From: CAWUFC02 sp963921335
GTDB lineage: Bacteria; Pseudomonadota; Gammaproteobacteria; Pseudomonadales; Halieaceae
DNA length: 64,000 nucleotides
Assembly (NCBI GenBank): GCA_963921335.3
Contig: CAWUFC020000001.1
Coordinates: forward strand, 186,001 to 250,000
Reading direction: 5' to 3'
Shown here: in pieces, positions 1-9,387 of the stretch
Layout: every line of letters starts with the position of its first letter
Numbering within the stretch: the first letter of the stretch is position 1
Made by a program: the position numbers and the translations under genes
The notes under the pieces: model-generated
What the model saw: only the letters and a program-made list of their open reading frames with translations
Told to the model about the DNA's origin: nothing
Database searches by the model: none

Positions 1-423
1 CAACTCCCACAGCCAGGGCACGGTATGCTGAAAGCGGTGCCACCAGTAATAGTGAAAGTCACCTACCACACAGGCGACTAGAAAAATCACAGCGCCTTGT
101 AGCACTGTATCCAGAACCGGCACGCCAAACCCGAGCAGCGCAGGTTGAAACTTGAGACTGGGAAGATTCAACCACTGTGCAAACATCAGGGTCGCCACCA
201 GCACGACCGCGGCGAATACCGGCGAAAGGATCATATTGCTCAGAGTGATCTGCCAGTTAAACCAGAAGTTGCTGCGCGGGACTGGCCCGGCAGCGGGGCT
301 TCTTTTCTCCAACCATAAAAACAGCGGCCAGCTCAGCAACAACGACAAGCGCGCGGCAATCAGGATCGCAATCATCCCGGCAAGCTGGTCGAGAAAGCTG
401 GGCCAGAGGTTCAGGTTACTCAT
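1..423 (-). CDS. Sterol desaturase / fatty acid hydroxylase family membrane protein (C-terminal part outside window)
   Basis: An open frame starts with ATG at 423 and runs off the left edge, giving the first 141 residues. The N-terminal half is hydrophobic with several membrane segments. The last visible residues read DFHYYWWHRFQHTVPWLW, which has the spaced histidines (H-x(4)-HR-x(2)-H) typical of the di-iron hydroxylase/desaturase superfamily (PF04116). Such enzymes use two metal ions held by histidine clusters to hydroxylate or desaturate lipids in the membrane. The ATG overlaps the TGA of the porin gene upstream by one base (TGATG), so the two are probably translated together. The substrate cannot be told. 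Confidence 0.8.
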   Translation of the reverse strand, partial: MSNLNLWPSFLDQLAGMIAILIAARLSLLLSWPLFLWLEKRSPAAGPVPRSNFWFNWQITLSNMILSPVFAAVVLVATLMFAQWLNLPSLKFQPALLGFGVPVLDTVLQGAVIFLVACVVGDFHYYWWHRFQHTVPWLWEL

Positions 424-1685
424 CACAAGGTCAGGATAACGCGGGCACTGGCGATCCATAGCTCATCCTGATCGGGGTTCAGTGCCGGGTTCTTGAGATA
501 CTGCAGATCAGGTGTCAGCGACACGTTGGGAGTCAGTTGGAATTTATAGGAGGCCTCCACCACGGTTTCATCTGACAGTTTCTGTCCGTGAGTCTTGCTG
601 GATGGTTCGGCCCAGCCCAAGCCAAAACTAAAAAAGTGATCATCGCGCCACTGCCATTCAAGGCCACCGGACAGCGCCGACTCCGCTGGAACACCGGCGC
701 CACCGTCAGAGTGCCCACCGCGCACAAAGCCCTGCAGCCGGGGCGACGCCCGATAGGCCGCACTGAGCACCCAGCCCTCGCCGGATGACACCCCGGCCAG
801 ATCGCGCGCGTCTTTATGCCAATAGCTCAGCTGAATCCTGGTATCGTTGTAGCGGCTTTGCTGTGGCGTCCAGCCCACTTCAATCGCAGACAGCCACTCG
901 TTCTCCTGCACGGTGTCCCAGTCGAAACTGCCAGAAACCGCGTTGGCATCGTGCACCTGAATACCCATCCAAACGCTCTTCGACACAAAACCCTTTGCCA
1001 CTGCACCGATTCCGCCAATGCCAGTAGTCGCCATGGTTGGATTAACCACGAAGGCGCGATTCAGAAAACCGCGGTTGAATGTCTGGAATGGGAAGGCATC
1101 CAGATAGACATCGAAGGCCAAACGCCCTGCGGCTACCCCAGCGCTGCTACCACGGAAACCCTGCACCCATGAGAGTACCGGCAAATCAGTTTTGAAATTG
1201 TCGCTGTAGGCAAAACCTGTGTTGAGCGCAGCGACACCGAGTTGCTTGCTCAGTGAATCGGGGCCGAGCGCGGTAAATGAGTTATGTCGGTTCTCCACCC
1301 GCCATTCGAGCCGGCCAGTGCTGCCATCGCTGCTCTCGGTCAACGTCCAGGTGCCCTGCAGGCGGTAGATACCACCGAAGGCGTCGTCCTCACCCTGTGC
1401 ACCCGGATCGCTGGCCCGTTGATACAGCCACCAGGCATTCACACCAAAACTGAACCCATGGTCCTGCTTTAGATCTTCCTTCCACTGGAACCAGGGCCGG
1501 AATACTCTGCGGGTGGTTTCCATTTCCACCAGGGCGGCGCGATTTTCATCCGCCTCACTCAGCTCGCTTTGTACCCTAGAGGGGCCACCCAGCTTGACTA
1601 CAGGCTCCTCGGCATTAACCGAAACCGACAGCACCAGGAAAGCTGAAAGCAATGGTGCCTTAACGCTAACCCCGCAAGCCGACAT
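423..1685 (-). CDS. OprB-family carbohydrate-selective porin
   Basis: The 420-residue protein begins with a signal peptide (residues 1 to about 25, ending SVSVNA). It continues with alternating aromatic strands such as GRLEWRVENRHNSF and ends in the OprB-like tail LTPDLQYLKNPALNPDQDE followed by a last strand closing in L. OprB-type porins (PF04966) form outer-membrane channels for sugars and similar small solutes. I chose ATG 1685 because the frame upstream offers only a TTG at 1697 and the signal peptide is complete from the ATG. It is transcribed divergently from a second porin of the same family and is coupled by a TGATG overlap to the desaturase-like gene downstream. Confidence 0.85.
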   Translation of the reverse strand: MSACGVSVKAPLLSAFLVLSVSVNAEEPVVKLGGPSRVQSELSEADENRAALVEMETTRRVFRPWFQWKEDLKQDHGFSFGVNAWWLYQRASDPGAQGEDDAFGGIYRLQGTWTLTESSDGSTGRLEWRVENRHNSFTALGPDSLSKQLGVAALNTGFAYSDNFKTDLPVLSWVQGFRGSSAGVAAGRLAFDVYLDAFPFQTFNRGFLNRAFVVNPTMATTGIGGIGAVAKGFVSKSVWMGIQVHDANAVSGSFDWDTVQENEWLSAIEVGWTPQQSRYNDTRIQLSYWHKDARDLAGVSSGEGWVLSAAYRASPRLQGFVRGGHSDGGAGVPAESALSGGLEWQWRDDHFFSFGLGWAEPSSKTHGQKLSDETVVEASYKFQLTPNVSLTPDLQYLKNPALNPDQDELWIASARVILTL

Positions 1686-1776
1686 ATTGCGCGCCAATAA
1701 ACATTACGAGGCCAAGTCTAGCCCCGCTTGCGCTAAACTGCACTGTGCTTGGGAATTCGAGTAAGGACCAAAAAGG

Positions 1777-2955
1777 ATGTACAGCAAGAAACTGGCCCTG
1801 ACGGGCATCTGCCTGATGAGCAGCCTCACAGCTATGGCGGATAATGTTGGTTTTGGCAGCCCCGATGCAGTGCCGAACCAGCTGGCTCGCGACGAGCTGA
1901 GCTGGGGTAGTTTTAAACAATCCCTGGCGGACAAAGGCGTCAAACTGTCGGTGGATTATTCTGCTATCGGCTTTGAAGCCAACGATACCCTGCCTGATGC
2001 CAGCGACCGCAGCGCCGGGGGCATGGTGCGTTTCTACGGCCAGTGGACGGTATCGGAAAACGATCAAGGCAATAGCGGCAGCCTGATCTGGAAAGTTGAA
2101 CATCGGCACAGCTACACCGACACTTCTCCGAAAGAGTTTCTGTTTGGGGCTGGTGCCCTGGGTCTGGAGGTGCCGCCATTCAGTGATGAAGGCGGTCGAC
2201 TCACCAACCTGTACTGGAAACAACGCTTTAATGGCGGGCGCGGCACCATCGTCGCGGGCCATCTCGACAGCACCGACTACTTTGATGTCTACGCGCTGGC
2301 CAGCCCCTGGACCGGCTTCACTAACTTTGCTTTCAGCACCGGCACCACAACCGTGGCTCTGCCGGGTGATGCGGCTGTGGGGGTCGCAGCTGCACATATG
2401 CTGGGGAAAAATTTCTTCATCATCGGTGGCCTGACCGATATGAATTCAGACCCCACCGATCCACTGGAAAGCTGGGACAGCTTTTTTAATGACAACAAGT
2501 ACTTCAAGAGCATCGAACTGGGCTGGACCAGCGGCAGGGAGCAGATCTATACCGACAACGTTCACCTGAGCGTCTGGCATGCGGACGAAAGTGAAGTTCA
2601 GGGGACAGACGATGGCTGGGGGGTCAACCTGTCAGCCTCGCGCCTCTGGGGTCAGTGGTTGCCTTTTGTCAGGGCGGGCTGGAGCGAGGATGCGGGCACG
2701 CTGTTCGAAAAATCAATCAGCATCGGCACGGGCTTCTTCGGCCTTGGCGACCCCAATAACAATCTTGGCGTCGCTATGAACTGGGCCAATGTCGAAGGCG
2801 GAGATGACCAGTACACCACTGAGGTGTATTACCTGATCAAGCCCATGCACTGGCTGGAGGTCACACCCGACATACAGTGGATACGCAATCCGGCACTCAA
2901 CCCCGGACGAAGCAATCTGATGGTCGTAGGCCTGCGTGGAAGAATTGTCCTTTGA
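1777..2955 (+). CDS. OprB-family carbohydrate-selective porin
   Basis: This 392-residue outer-membrane porin has a clear signal peptide (MYSKKLALTGICLMSSLTAMA). It carries the OprB-type tail VTPDIQWIRNPALNPGRSN, very like the tail of the divergent porin at 423-1685, so the two are paralogues. The ATG follows purine-rich AGTAAGGACC and AAAAAGG. The TGA stop at 2953-2955 overlaps the ribosome binding site of the biotin carboxylase gene that follows. This suggests that the porin and the acyl-CoA carboxylase genes share a transcript, and that the pore might import a substrate degraded through that carboxylase. The link to the substrate is inference. Confidence 0.85.
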   Translation: MYSKKLALTGICLMSSLTAMADNVGFGSPDAVPNQLARDELSWGSFKQSLADKGVKLSVDYSAIGFEANDTLPDASDRSAGGMVRFYGQWTVSENDQGNSGSLIWKVEHRHSYTDTSPKEFLFGAGALGLEVPPFSDEGGRLTNLYWKQRFNGGRGTIVAGHLDSTDYFDVYALASPWTGFTNFAFSTGTTTVALPGDAAVGVAAAHMLGKNFFIIGGLTDMNSDPTDPLESWDSFFNDNKYFKSIELGWTSGREQIYTDNVHLSVWHADESEVQGTDDGWGVNLSASRLWGQWLPFVRAGWSEDAGTLFEKSISIGTGFFGLGDPNNNLGVAMNWANVEGGDDQYTTEVYYLIKPMHWLEVTPDIQWIRNPALNPGRSNLMVVGLRGRIVL

Positions 2956-2966
2956 GGGCCATTGGT

Positions 2967-4916
2967 TTGAACAAGGTACTGATCGCCAATCGCGGCGAAA
3001 TTGCTGTTCGCGTGATTCGGACCTGTCGCAAGCTGGGCATCACAACGGTTGCCGTCTACTCCGAAGCAGACCGCGATGCGCTGCATGTCAGCATGGCTGA
3101 CGAGGCAGTGCTGATCGGACCGGCGGCGATCCAGAATTCATACATGAACAGCGCGGCGATTCTGACAGCCGCACAAACCAGTGGTGCAGACGCTATTCAC
3201 CCTGGTTATGGCTTCCTGAGCGAACAAGCTGAATTTGCCGAGAGCGTGATTGCCGCGGACATCAACTGGATTGGACCGCCACCGGCTGCCATGCGCGCCA
3301 TGGCCAGCAAGATCAGTGCACGCACTATCGCTGCCGAGGATGGCGTGCCGCTCTTACCCGCCGTGCACCTGGCCAGCAATGAAGCTATTGATGAAGCCAG
3401 TTTGCTGCAAGACGTGGGGCTGCCTCTATTGGTGAAAAGCTCCGCAGGTGGCGGTGGCATCGGCATGCGCGAAGTCCACTCGGCAGACGAGCTATCAGCC
3501 GTTATTGCCAGTGCGCGCGAACAGGCGCAACGTCAATTTGGCAGTGGTGATCTGGTGATCGAAAAGCTGCTGCTCAGTGCACGCCACATCGAGGTACAGG
3601 TCGTCGCCGACGAACACGGCCAACACCGACATCTCTTTGAGCGTGATTGTTCTGCGCAGCGGCGAAGACAGAAGATTCTCGAAGAGGCTCCGGCGCCAGG
3701 TCTGTCTGCCTCGCTGAGAGAAGCACTCTATGCAGCAGCCCTGAACCTGTCTCGCGCGGTGAACTATACCGGGGTCGGCACCGTCGAATTCCTGGTACAG
3801 GATGAGCAGTTCTATCTGCTCGAAATGAACACCCGTTTGCAGGTGGAGCATGGTGTTACCGAGGCCATCACCGGTCTGGATCTGGTGGAACTGCAACTGC
3901 AGTTAGCGGCTGGCGATGCTCTGGACTGGCAACAGGACGAAATCATGTGTTCGGGCCACGCCATTCAGGCCAGGGTCTACGCCGAGGACCCTGCCGCGGA
4001 CTTTCTGCCGCAGACTGGAACCATACTTGAACTGCAGATCCCCTCCCTGGAGGCGATACGGCTCGACAGCGGTATTGAGAGGGGCTCACATATCAGTCAT
4101 CACTATGACGGCCTGTTATTCAAACTCATCAGTCATGGGCACCATCGACAGCAGGCGACCGATATCCTGGATCGGGCACTGCGCCAGAACTGTCTGGCCG
4201 GATTGCAGACCAATATGCCGCTGCTTACAGCAATCCTTGCATCCCAGCAATGGCGGGAGCAGCTTCATATCCGCGCGGTGGAGACTTCCCTGCAGCAGTG
4301 GCTGACCAGTTCCGCTGTCAGCCATGAGCAACAAAAGACTCTGGCTGCAATTGCCACCATTGCTGATTTCGTCGCTGAACCCCCACCCGCAGACCAGCGC
4401 TTCTGGCCCGGCGCTGAACATATCGCGCGCAGCGCCAGTTGGCAGATCTTTGATGACTCGGTTGAAACCGAGTGGCGCTGGCTGTCCGAAATTGAATTCA
4501 GTGTTGCAGAACCAGAACTACTGATCCGGCTTATCGACGCCAGCACGCCATATCACCTTGTGCTTGAACTGAATAGCGAGCGCAGTGCCTGGCAGGTCAC
4601 CCGCCAGGAGGACAGTCTGTGGCTGTGGTCCAGGGAGTTGGGCAACCAGCGATTGCAGGCGATTGCGGATCAGGATAGCGGCCCGGGCCACGGCGAACAG
4701 AACCACTGCCTGGCCGCTGGACCCGGCCTGGTACTGAAACAACTGGTGCAACCCGGGCAGGCCGTGGAAGCAGGCGAAGCCCTGATCATATTGGAATCGA
4801 TGAAAATGGAGAGCTCTGTGAGCGCGCCGCGAGACGGCACGATCAGTGAAATCAGCGTTGCGGAGGGTGATATGGTCAGCGCCGGACAGTTACTCATCAG
4901 CCTGGCGGATAACTAG
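2967..4916 (+). CDS. Acyl-CoA carboxylase alpha subunit (biotin carboxylase plus biotin carrier domain)
   Basis: The protein (649 residues from TTG 2967) carboxylates its own biotin with ATP and bicarbonate, for transfer by the partner beta subunit. In order it has the biotin carboxylase N-domain (NKVLIANRGEIAVRV), the ATP-grasp glycine loop KSSAGGGGIGM, the RDCSAQRRRQK and EMNTRLQVEHGVTEAITG motifs, and a C-terminal biotinyl domain with ESMKM near residue 613 as the biotin site. I chose TTG 2967: the family normally starts just before NKVLIANRGEIA, and GAGGG at 2954-2958 is well placed. ATG 2877 lies inside the porin gene. Methylcrotonyl-, propionyl- and geranyl-CoA carboxylases share this layout, so the substrate is open. 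Confidence 0.88.
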   Translation: MNKVLIANRGEIAVRVIRTCRKLGITTVAVYSEADRDALHVSMADEAVLIGPAAIQNSYMNSAAILTAAQTSGADAIHPGYGFLSEQAEFAESVIAADINWIGPPPAAMRAMASKISARTIAAEDGVPLLPAVHLASNEAIDEASLLQDVGLPLLVKSSAGGGGIGMREVHSADELSAVIASAREQAQRQFGSGDLVIEKLLLSARHIEVQVVADEHGQHRHLFERDCSAQRRRQKILEEAPAPGLSASLREALYAAALNLSRAVNYTGVGTVEFLVQDEQFYLLEMNTRLQVEHGVTEAITGLDLVELQLQLAAGDALDWQQDEIMCSGHAIQARVYAEDPAADFLPQTGTILELQIPSLEAIRLDSGIERGSHISHHYDGLLFKLISHGHHRQQATDILDRALRQNCLAGLQTNMPLLTAILASQQWREQLHIRAVETSLQQWLTSSAVSHEQQKTLAAIATIADFVAEPPPADQRFWPGAEHIARSASWQIFDDSVETEWRWLSEIEFSVAEPELLIRLIDASTPYHLVLELNSERSAWQVTRQEDSLWLWSRELGNQRLQAIADQDSGPGHGEQNHCLAAGPGLVLKQLVQPGQAVEAGEALIILESMKMESSVSAPRDGTISEISVAEGDMVSAGQLLISLADN

Positions 4917-4927
4917 GAGTCTTCAAC

Positions 4928-6493
4928 ATGAGCTGGCAGAAAGAAGCAGACGAAATCAGGAAGCGTCGCCAGCTGGCAAAGCAACAGGGTGGCGAGCATG
5001 CGGTAAAGCGACACCACAAGATGGGCAAGCTCACACTGCGCGAGCGCATCAATGCGTTGCTCGATAAAGACAGCTTCCGAGAAGTCGGGCAAATGGCTGG
5101 CGGCGCGCACCTGGATGACAACGGCGAGGTGGAGCAGTTTGACCCCGCCAACTATATTCTCGGCGGCGGCGAGATCAATGGTCGCAGCGTGGTTGTCGGC
5201 GGCGAAGATTTCACACTCAAGGGTGGCTCACCTAACGCCGCGGGCTATCGCAAAAGTGTTTACGCAGAGCATCTGGCGATAGAGCGGCGAGCGCCGCTGG
5301 TGCGCTTAATGGAAGGTGGCGGCGGCAGCGTTGCAGGCGGTGCCGACCAGGATCCCCGCAAGCCAAGAACGGTTGGCGAACCGCCTCATACCCCACCTCG
5401 ACTGCAAGTGATTGCAGAGGCCATGGGCCAGATACCTATCGCCTCCGCAGCGCTGGGTCCGGTGGCAGGATTGCCTGCGGCAAGACTGGTCGCCTCTCAT
5501 TTCACGGTAATGACCCGCAAAACTGCGCAGGTATTGATTGCCGGGCCCTCGGTGGTCGAGCGCGCCCTGGGCGTCAGCATGAGCAAGGAACAGCTGGGTG
5601 GACCAGAGGTACACCTGCACTCAGGCGTGGTGGATAACCTGGCAAATGACGAGTATGACGCCTTCAGGCAAATCAGGCAGTTCCTCAGTTACTTCCCTCA
5701 AAACGCCTGGCAATCTGCGCCGCGCTACAATTGCAACGACCCGGTGGATCGATGTGAAGACAGCCTGATCTCGCTGGTACCCAGGGATCGGCGGGAGAGC
5801 TTTGACGTTCGTCAGCTGATTACCAGCGTTGTCGATCGAGGCAGTTTTTTTGAATACAGCGAGCACTTCGGCCCCAGTCTGGTGACCGGCTATGCACGAC
5901 TCAATGGCCAGGCTATCGGCCTTTTTGCCAATGACAGTCGATTCTATGCAGGCGCCATGAGCGCCGAAGCAGCCCAAAAGGTCAGGCGCCTGATAGAGAC
6001 CTGCGACAGCTTCCACATTCCTATTCTGACCTTTGTTGACGAACCTGGGTTCATGATCGGGCCCGACGCTGAGCGCGCGGGAACCATTCGCTATGGCATG
6101 GCCACCTGCGCCGCAGCGGCAACATCTACCGTGCCCTGGGCCAGTGTCATGGTGCATAAATCCTTTGGTGTGGCGACCACCGCACATTTTGCGCCAGACA
6201 ACTACGTATTGAGCTGGCCCTCGGTGGCGAGCGGTGCATTGCCAGTGGAGGGTGGCGTGGCAGTAGCATTCCGCAGTGCGCTAAAGCAGGCCGAAGACCC
6301 GGATGCCTTGCGCAAAGAGCTGGAGGAAAAACTGGCGGCGGCGCGATCGCCCTACCCCAGTGCTGAAAGCTTCGCCGTGCATGACCTGATCGATCCGCGC
6401 GAAACCCGGCCTATGCTGTGCCAGTGGGTTGAGGATATTCAGCCGCGCCTGGGTGAACTGCGAAGTCCAGTCAGCTTCGGCCTGCGCCCCTGA
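4928..6493 (+). CDS. Acyl-CoA carboxylase beta subunit (carboxyltransferase)
   Basis: The 521-residue protein belongs to the carboxyl transferase family (PF01039). It moves the carboxyl group from biotin on the alpha subunit to an acyl-CoA. Family features include GGGGSVAGGADQDPRKPR in the N-terminal half, and GYARLNGQAIGLFAND and TFVDEPGFMIGPDAERAG in the C-terminal half. The start is well supported: AGGAG overlaps the TAG stop of the alpha subunit gene and the ATG lies 11 bases after it. The two genes therefore form a co-translated pair. Length matches propionyl/methylcrotonyl-type beta subunits, but I cannot choose between substrates. Confidence 0.88.
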   Translation: MSWQKEADEIRKRRQLAKQQGGEHAVKRHHKMGKLTLRERINALLDKDSFREVGQMAGGAHLDDNGEVEQFDPANYILGGGEINGRSVVVGGEDFTLKGGSPNAAGYRKSVYAEHLAIERRAPLVRLMEGGGGSVAGGADQDPRKPRTVGEPPHTPPRLQVIAEAMGQIPIASAALGPVAGLPAARLVASHFTVMTRKTAQVLIAGPSVVERALGVSMSKEQLGGPEVHLHSGVVDNLANDEYDAFRQIRQFLSYFPQNAWQSAPRYNCNDPVDRCEDSLISLVPRDRRESFDVRQLITSVVDRGSFFEYSEHFGPSLVTGYARLNGQAIGLFANDSRFYAGAMSAEAAQKVRRLIETCDSFHIPILTFVDEPGFMIGPDAERAGTIRYGMATCAAAATSTVPWASVMVHKSFGVATTAHFAPDNYVLSWPSVASGALPVEGGVAVAFRSALKQAEDPDALRKELEEKLAAARSPYPSAESFAVHDLIDPRETRPMLCQWVEDIQPRLGELRSPVSFGLRP

Positions 6494-6507
6494 GTAGACT
6501 CGGTAAT

Positions 6508-6765
6508 CTAGAGCTGGCGAATCGAAAGCAAAATGCGATTGCCGTTAAACCGCAGCTCGTACTTGCGACCGCTAATGCGGTAGATCCAGGATTTGGCCCG
6601 GCGCTCGCTGGGCTCACCGCATTTACGCAGGATTTCGAAGTCGGTTGGGCCATGTCGTCCACCCCCGTGAATGAGGTGGGGACCGCAACGCATACTGGTC
6701 GAATGGGCAGAAGTCGACCAGGTCGCAGTTATTAGCAGTACAACAGTGGCGGTGCTGAGCTTCAC
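6508..6765 (-). CDS. DUF2845-like small secreted protein
   Basis: This 85-residue protein has a signal peptide (MKLSTATVVLLITATWSTSA) followed by STSMRCGPHLI and EILRKCGEPSER. The pattern M-R-C-G near the mature N-terminus and a K-C-G-x-P motif about 25 residues later resembles DUF2845 proteins, small periplasmic proteins of unknown function in Gammaproteobacteria. The two cysteines could form a disulfide. It starts two bases after the stop of the upstream secreted-protein frame (6768-7295), so both lie in one transcript. It converges with the carboxyltransferase gene with only 14 bases between stops. Confidence 0.65.
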   Translation of the reverse strand: MKLSTATVVLLITATWSTSAHSTSMRCGPHLIHGGGRHGPTDFEILRKCGEPSERRAKSWIYRISGRKYELRFNGNRILLSIRQL

Positions 6766-6767
6766 GA

Positions 6768-7295
6768 TCAGTCCTCCCCGTCCATGTTGTACTCAAGGTT
6801 CCTGAACAGAGCCATGCCATTGGGTACCACCACATCATCCCCATCGGTAATACCCTCAGCCAGTTGGCGCATAGGGGAGCGGATGAAAAACTCGCTGCCT
6901 CCCTGAAGGCCTTTGAATTCACCGGTGCCACCATTAAGCGTGAATCGACCTCGGCAGGCTGTCTCGCTGCCTCGACACTCGAAAGAACCAAAGGCATTGT
7001 CCTTGGGAGACAACACAATCACGCAATTGCCGGTCGCCGAGGTGCCTTCGGTTTTGAGATCGACATCCTGTTTAACGGAGCACTCCATAAACGCGTCATC
7101 AAGCACGCCATCTGAGGTCTCCATATAGAACACCCCCTCAATCATGCCCAGGAACTCCTGCCTCTCCATGCTTTACTGGAAAACACAACCATACCCCGAC
7201 CAGCTAAGTACAGCATCAAGCTGACCAGATTCCTCGGCCGACGATACCGATGGCAGGGTCATAACAATAGACAGTACTAGCAGGCGAATAGACAT
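6768..7295 (-). pseudogene. Secreted protein of unknown function, interrupted by an in-frame TAA
   Basis: From ATG 7295 the frame encodes a signal peptide (MSIRLLVLSIVMTLPSVSSA) and a short mature start, then meets TAA at 7175-7173. It stays open in the same frame to TGA at 6768. Without the stop the product would be 175 residues. The downstream part (from ATG 7169, 133 residues) has cysteines and a glycine-rich stretch, GGTGEFKGLQGGSE, but no export signal of its own, so it is unlikely to be an independent gene. I do not recognise the family. A single base change such as CAA to TAA would explain the lesion; sequence error and readthrough are alternatives. Confidence 0.6.
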
Positions 7296-7406
7296 CAACA
7301 GACTCCGGCGGTTTTTCAACCAGTATAGCCCAGGCACTGGTCAGCAGGCGTCGGGCAGGCAATAATCGATATCACAAAAACAACAATAAGCTGGCAGAGC
7401 ACAACA

Positions 7407-8750
7407 ATGAGTGACAAGACGCCCAATCACGAATCAAGCCCAATGGGCTGCCCGCACAGCCTGGAAGATGTTGACCTGTTCGGTCGGGGCGCTCAGGAGC
7501 ACTGGTACGAAGCCTACCCCATCCTCCATGCGCAAGCGCCGGTAATAAGGCACGACGGTGAGGGGCCGGAGGTGTATATCCTGTCCTGCTATGAAGATAT
7601 TGAGCGGGTAGTGAAGGATCCGGTGCGATATACACCCATTACCAGCATTACCGTGGCACAAATGCAGGCCATGCATGACCGAGGTGAAACTCCGCCCCAG
7701 GATCCATCGCGCTTTGATATTGCCCTGGAATCGATTCGCACCCTTAGACCAACGGTGGAGCTGTGGCGCTCACATCGTCAGGAGCTGACAGACCCCTGGG
7801 TGGGTCCTGGCGCCAAGCGCCATACGGCCATGATTACCGAGGTGGTTGATACGCTGATCAACAACTGGATAGAACGCGACGATGGCGATGGCGATGGCAA
7901 GGGCACGGTCGAGTTTATCGAGGAGTTTGCCCGCCCCTTGCCGCAGATTGTTATGGCCAGGGTGCTTGGCTTTCCGCTGGAGGATCTGGACAAGCTGGCT
8001 GCATGGGGCACGGCGCAGGTGATGCAATTTGTTTACGGTGAGGGCCCGCTGAACATCCTCAATCCTGAACTCGGCAGGGAGCAGGCAAAAGGTACTGCCG
8101 GCTTTGCCGACTACGTGATGGAACAGGTTGCCAGCCGGCGTCAGCAGCCACAAGAAGACATGATCAGCGCCCTGACCCAGGTGCACTACGAAGCACTCGA
8201 CCGCAAGCTCACCGATGACGAAGTGGTTGGCATCGTCTACCTGATGGTTCTGGGCGGGCTTGAAACCACACAGTATGCGCTGGAAGAACAGGCACAATTA
8301 CTGTGCGACGAACCCGCCCTGTTTCAACGGCTGAAATCGGAACCCGGCAAGATACGCGCTTTTACCGAGGAGGCCATGCGACTGCGGGCACCCACCCAGG
8401 GTCTGTCGACGCGCCTAACAACGAGGGAAGAGGTGTTCCAGGGCGTTACCGTACCTGAGGGTGCCTACCTGCATCTGCGCTTCGGCGCGGGGAACGTTGA
8501 TCCGAAGCAGTACCAGTGCCCCTATCAACTTGATCTGGACCGAAAGGCACTGGGCAATCACCTGACTTTTTCACAGGGGCCCAGAACCTGCCCGGGGGCC
8601 GGCATATCCAGACTGGAACAGCAGATTGCATGGGAACACCTGTTCCAGCGGCTGCAGTCTCTGGAATACGCCGAAGGCAACAGTTTTGAACACCAGCCGG
8701 GCATTATGCTCGGCACCCTGAACCTGAAGCTGCGCTTCAGCGCCAGCTAG
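7407..8750 (+). CDS. Cytochrome P450
   Basis: The 447-residue soluble P450 should oxidise an organic substrate using electrons from a ferredoxin. Visible signatures are the I-helix LMVLGGLETTQYALE (oxygen activation), the K-helix ExxR in EEAMRLRAP, and the heme loop FSQGPRTCPGAG whose cysteine binds iron. There is no membrane anchor, as expected for bacterial class I enzymes. Near 7883-7900 three GATGGC units encode a short DGDGDG stretch in a surface-like region. No ferredoxin or reductase gene is adjacent. The gene converges on the carotenoid oxygenase/amidohydrolase/SDR/GST operon with 2 bases between stops, and may act in the same catabolic route (inference). Confidence 0.9.
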   Translation: MSDKTPNHESSPMGCPHSLEDVDLFGRGAQEHWYEAYPILHAQAPVIRHDGEGPEVYILSCYEDIERVVKDPVRYTPITSITVAQMQAMHDRGETPPQDPSRFDIALESIRTLRPTVELWRSHRQELTDPWVGPGAKRHTAMITEVVDTLINNWIERDDGDGDGKGTVEFIEEFARPLPQIVMARVLGFPLEDLDKLAAWGTAQVMQFVYGEGPLNILNPELGREQAKGTAGFADYVMEQVASRRQQPQEDMISALTQVHYEALDRKLTDDEVVGIVYLMVLGGLETTQYALEEQAQLLCDEPALFQRLKSEPGKIRAFTEEAMRLRAPTQGLSTRLTTREEVFQGVTVPEGAYLHLRFGAGNVDPKQYQCPYQLDLDRKALGNHLTFSQGPRTCPGAGISRLEQQIAWEHLFQRLQSLEYAEGNSFEHQPGIMLGTLNLKLRFSAS

Positions 8751-8752
8751 CG

Positions 8753-9370
8753 CTATTCAACAGCCCGTTCAACGGCACGCTGGTAGGCGGGCCGGGACAT
8801 GCAGCGTTCGAGATAGGCGGCCAGGGTGGGGTAATTGTCGAGCTGGCCCAAAGCCGCACCCATATACACCACGAATGCAGTGCCGAAGTCGGCGCCACTG
8901 AGTTCGTCACCCAGAATGTAGGCATTGTCTCCCAGCTGGTTCACGATGTGGCCGTAGTGCAGCTCGATCCCGGGATCTGCTACCGCGTCCAGAACGGGTG
9001 CCGCATCGGGGCTGCGCAATGACACCATCTTGAACATCAATGGGGCAAATACCGAAGCCTCCGAGTAATGCAGCCACTGGGTGAATTTAGCCCAGGCTTC
9101 AAGATCAGTGCGCGGCGGTGACAGTCGGTTGTCAGCATCGTGTTTCTCCAGCAGGTAGCTGGTAATGGCACCCGACTCTGACAGCACCATGCCATCATCT
9201 TCGATCACCGGGGACTTGCCCAGGGGATGGATGTTCTTCAGCTCGGGCGGGGCAAGCATCGTCTCTGGGTTGCGCAGATATTCGATGACTTCATAGTCGA
9301 TTTCCAGCTCTTCCATCAGCCAAACTGTGAAGATCGATCTGCCAATGCGCAGGTGATGAATTTTCAGCAT
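8753..9370 (-). CDS. Glutathione S-transferase family protein
   Basis: The 205-residue protein has an N-terminal thioredoxin-like domain (MLKIHHLRIGRSIFTVWLME, with NIHPLGKSPVIEDDG and SESGAITSYLLEK for the glutathione site) and an all-helical C-terminal domain. GST enzymes conjugate or isomerise electrophilic compounds with glutathione. ATG 9370 is preceded by AGGAG at ideal spacing; an upstream start at 9415 would add 15 residues and has no support. It is the last gene of the operon that starts with the carotenoid oxygenase, 17 bases after the SDR stop. A role in handling cleavage products or P450 products is inferred. Confidence 0.85.
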   Translation of the reverse strand: MLKIHHLRIGRSIFTVWLMEELEIDYEVIEYLRNPETMLAPPELKNIHPLGKSPVIEDDGMVLSESGAITSYLLEKHDADNRLSPPRTDLEAWAKFTQWLHYSEASVFAPLMFKMVSLRSPDAAPVLDAVADPGIELHYGHIVNQLGDNAYILGDELSGADFGTAFVVYMGAALGQLDNYPTLAAYLERCMSRPAYQRAVERAVE

Positions 9371-9387
9371 CTGTACTACTCCTTTGT

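Noticed and set aside
7883..7900. Tandem GATGGC repeat in the P450 gene
   Set aside because: Only three units, coding for DGDGDG in frame; too short to suggest phase variation.
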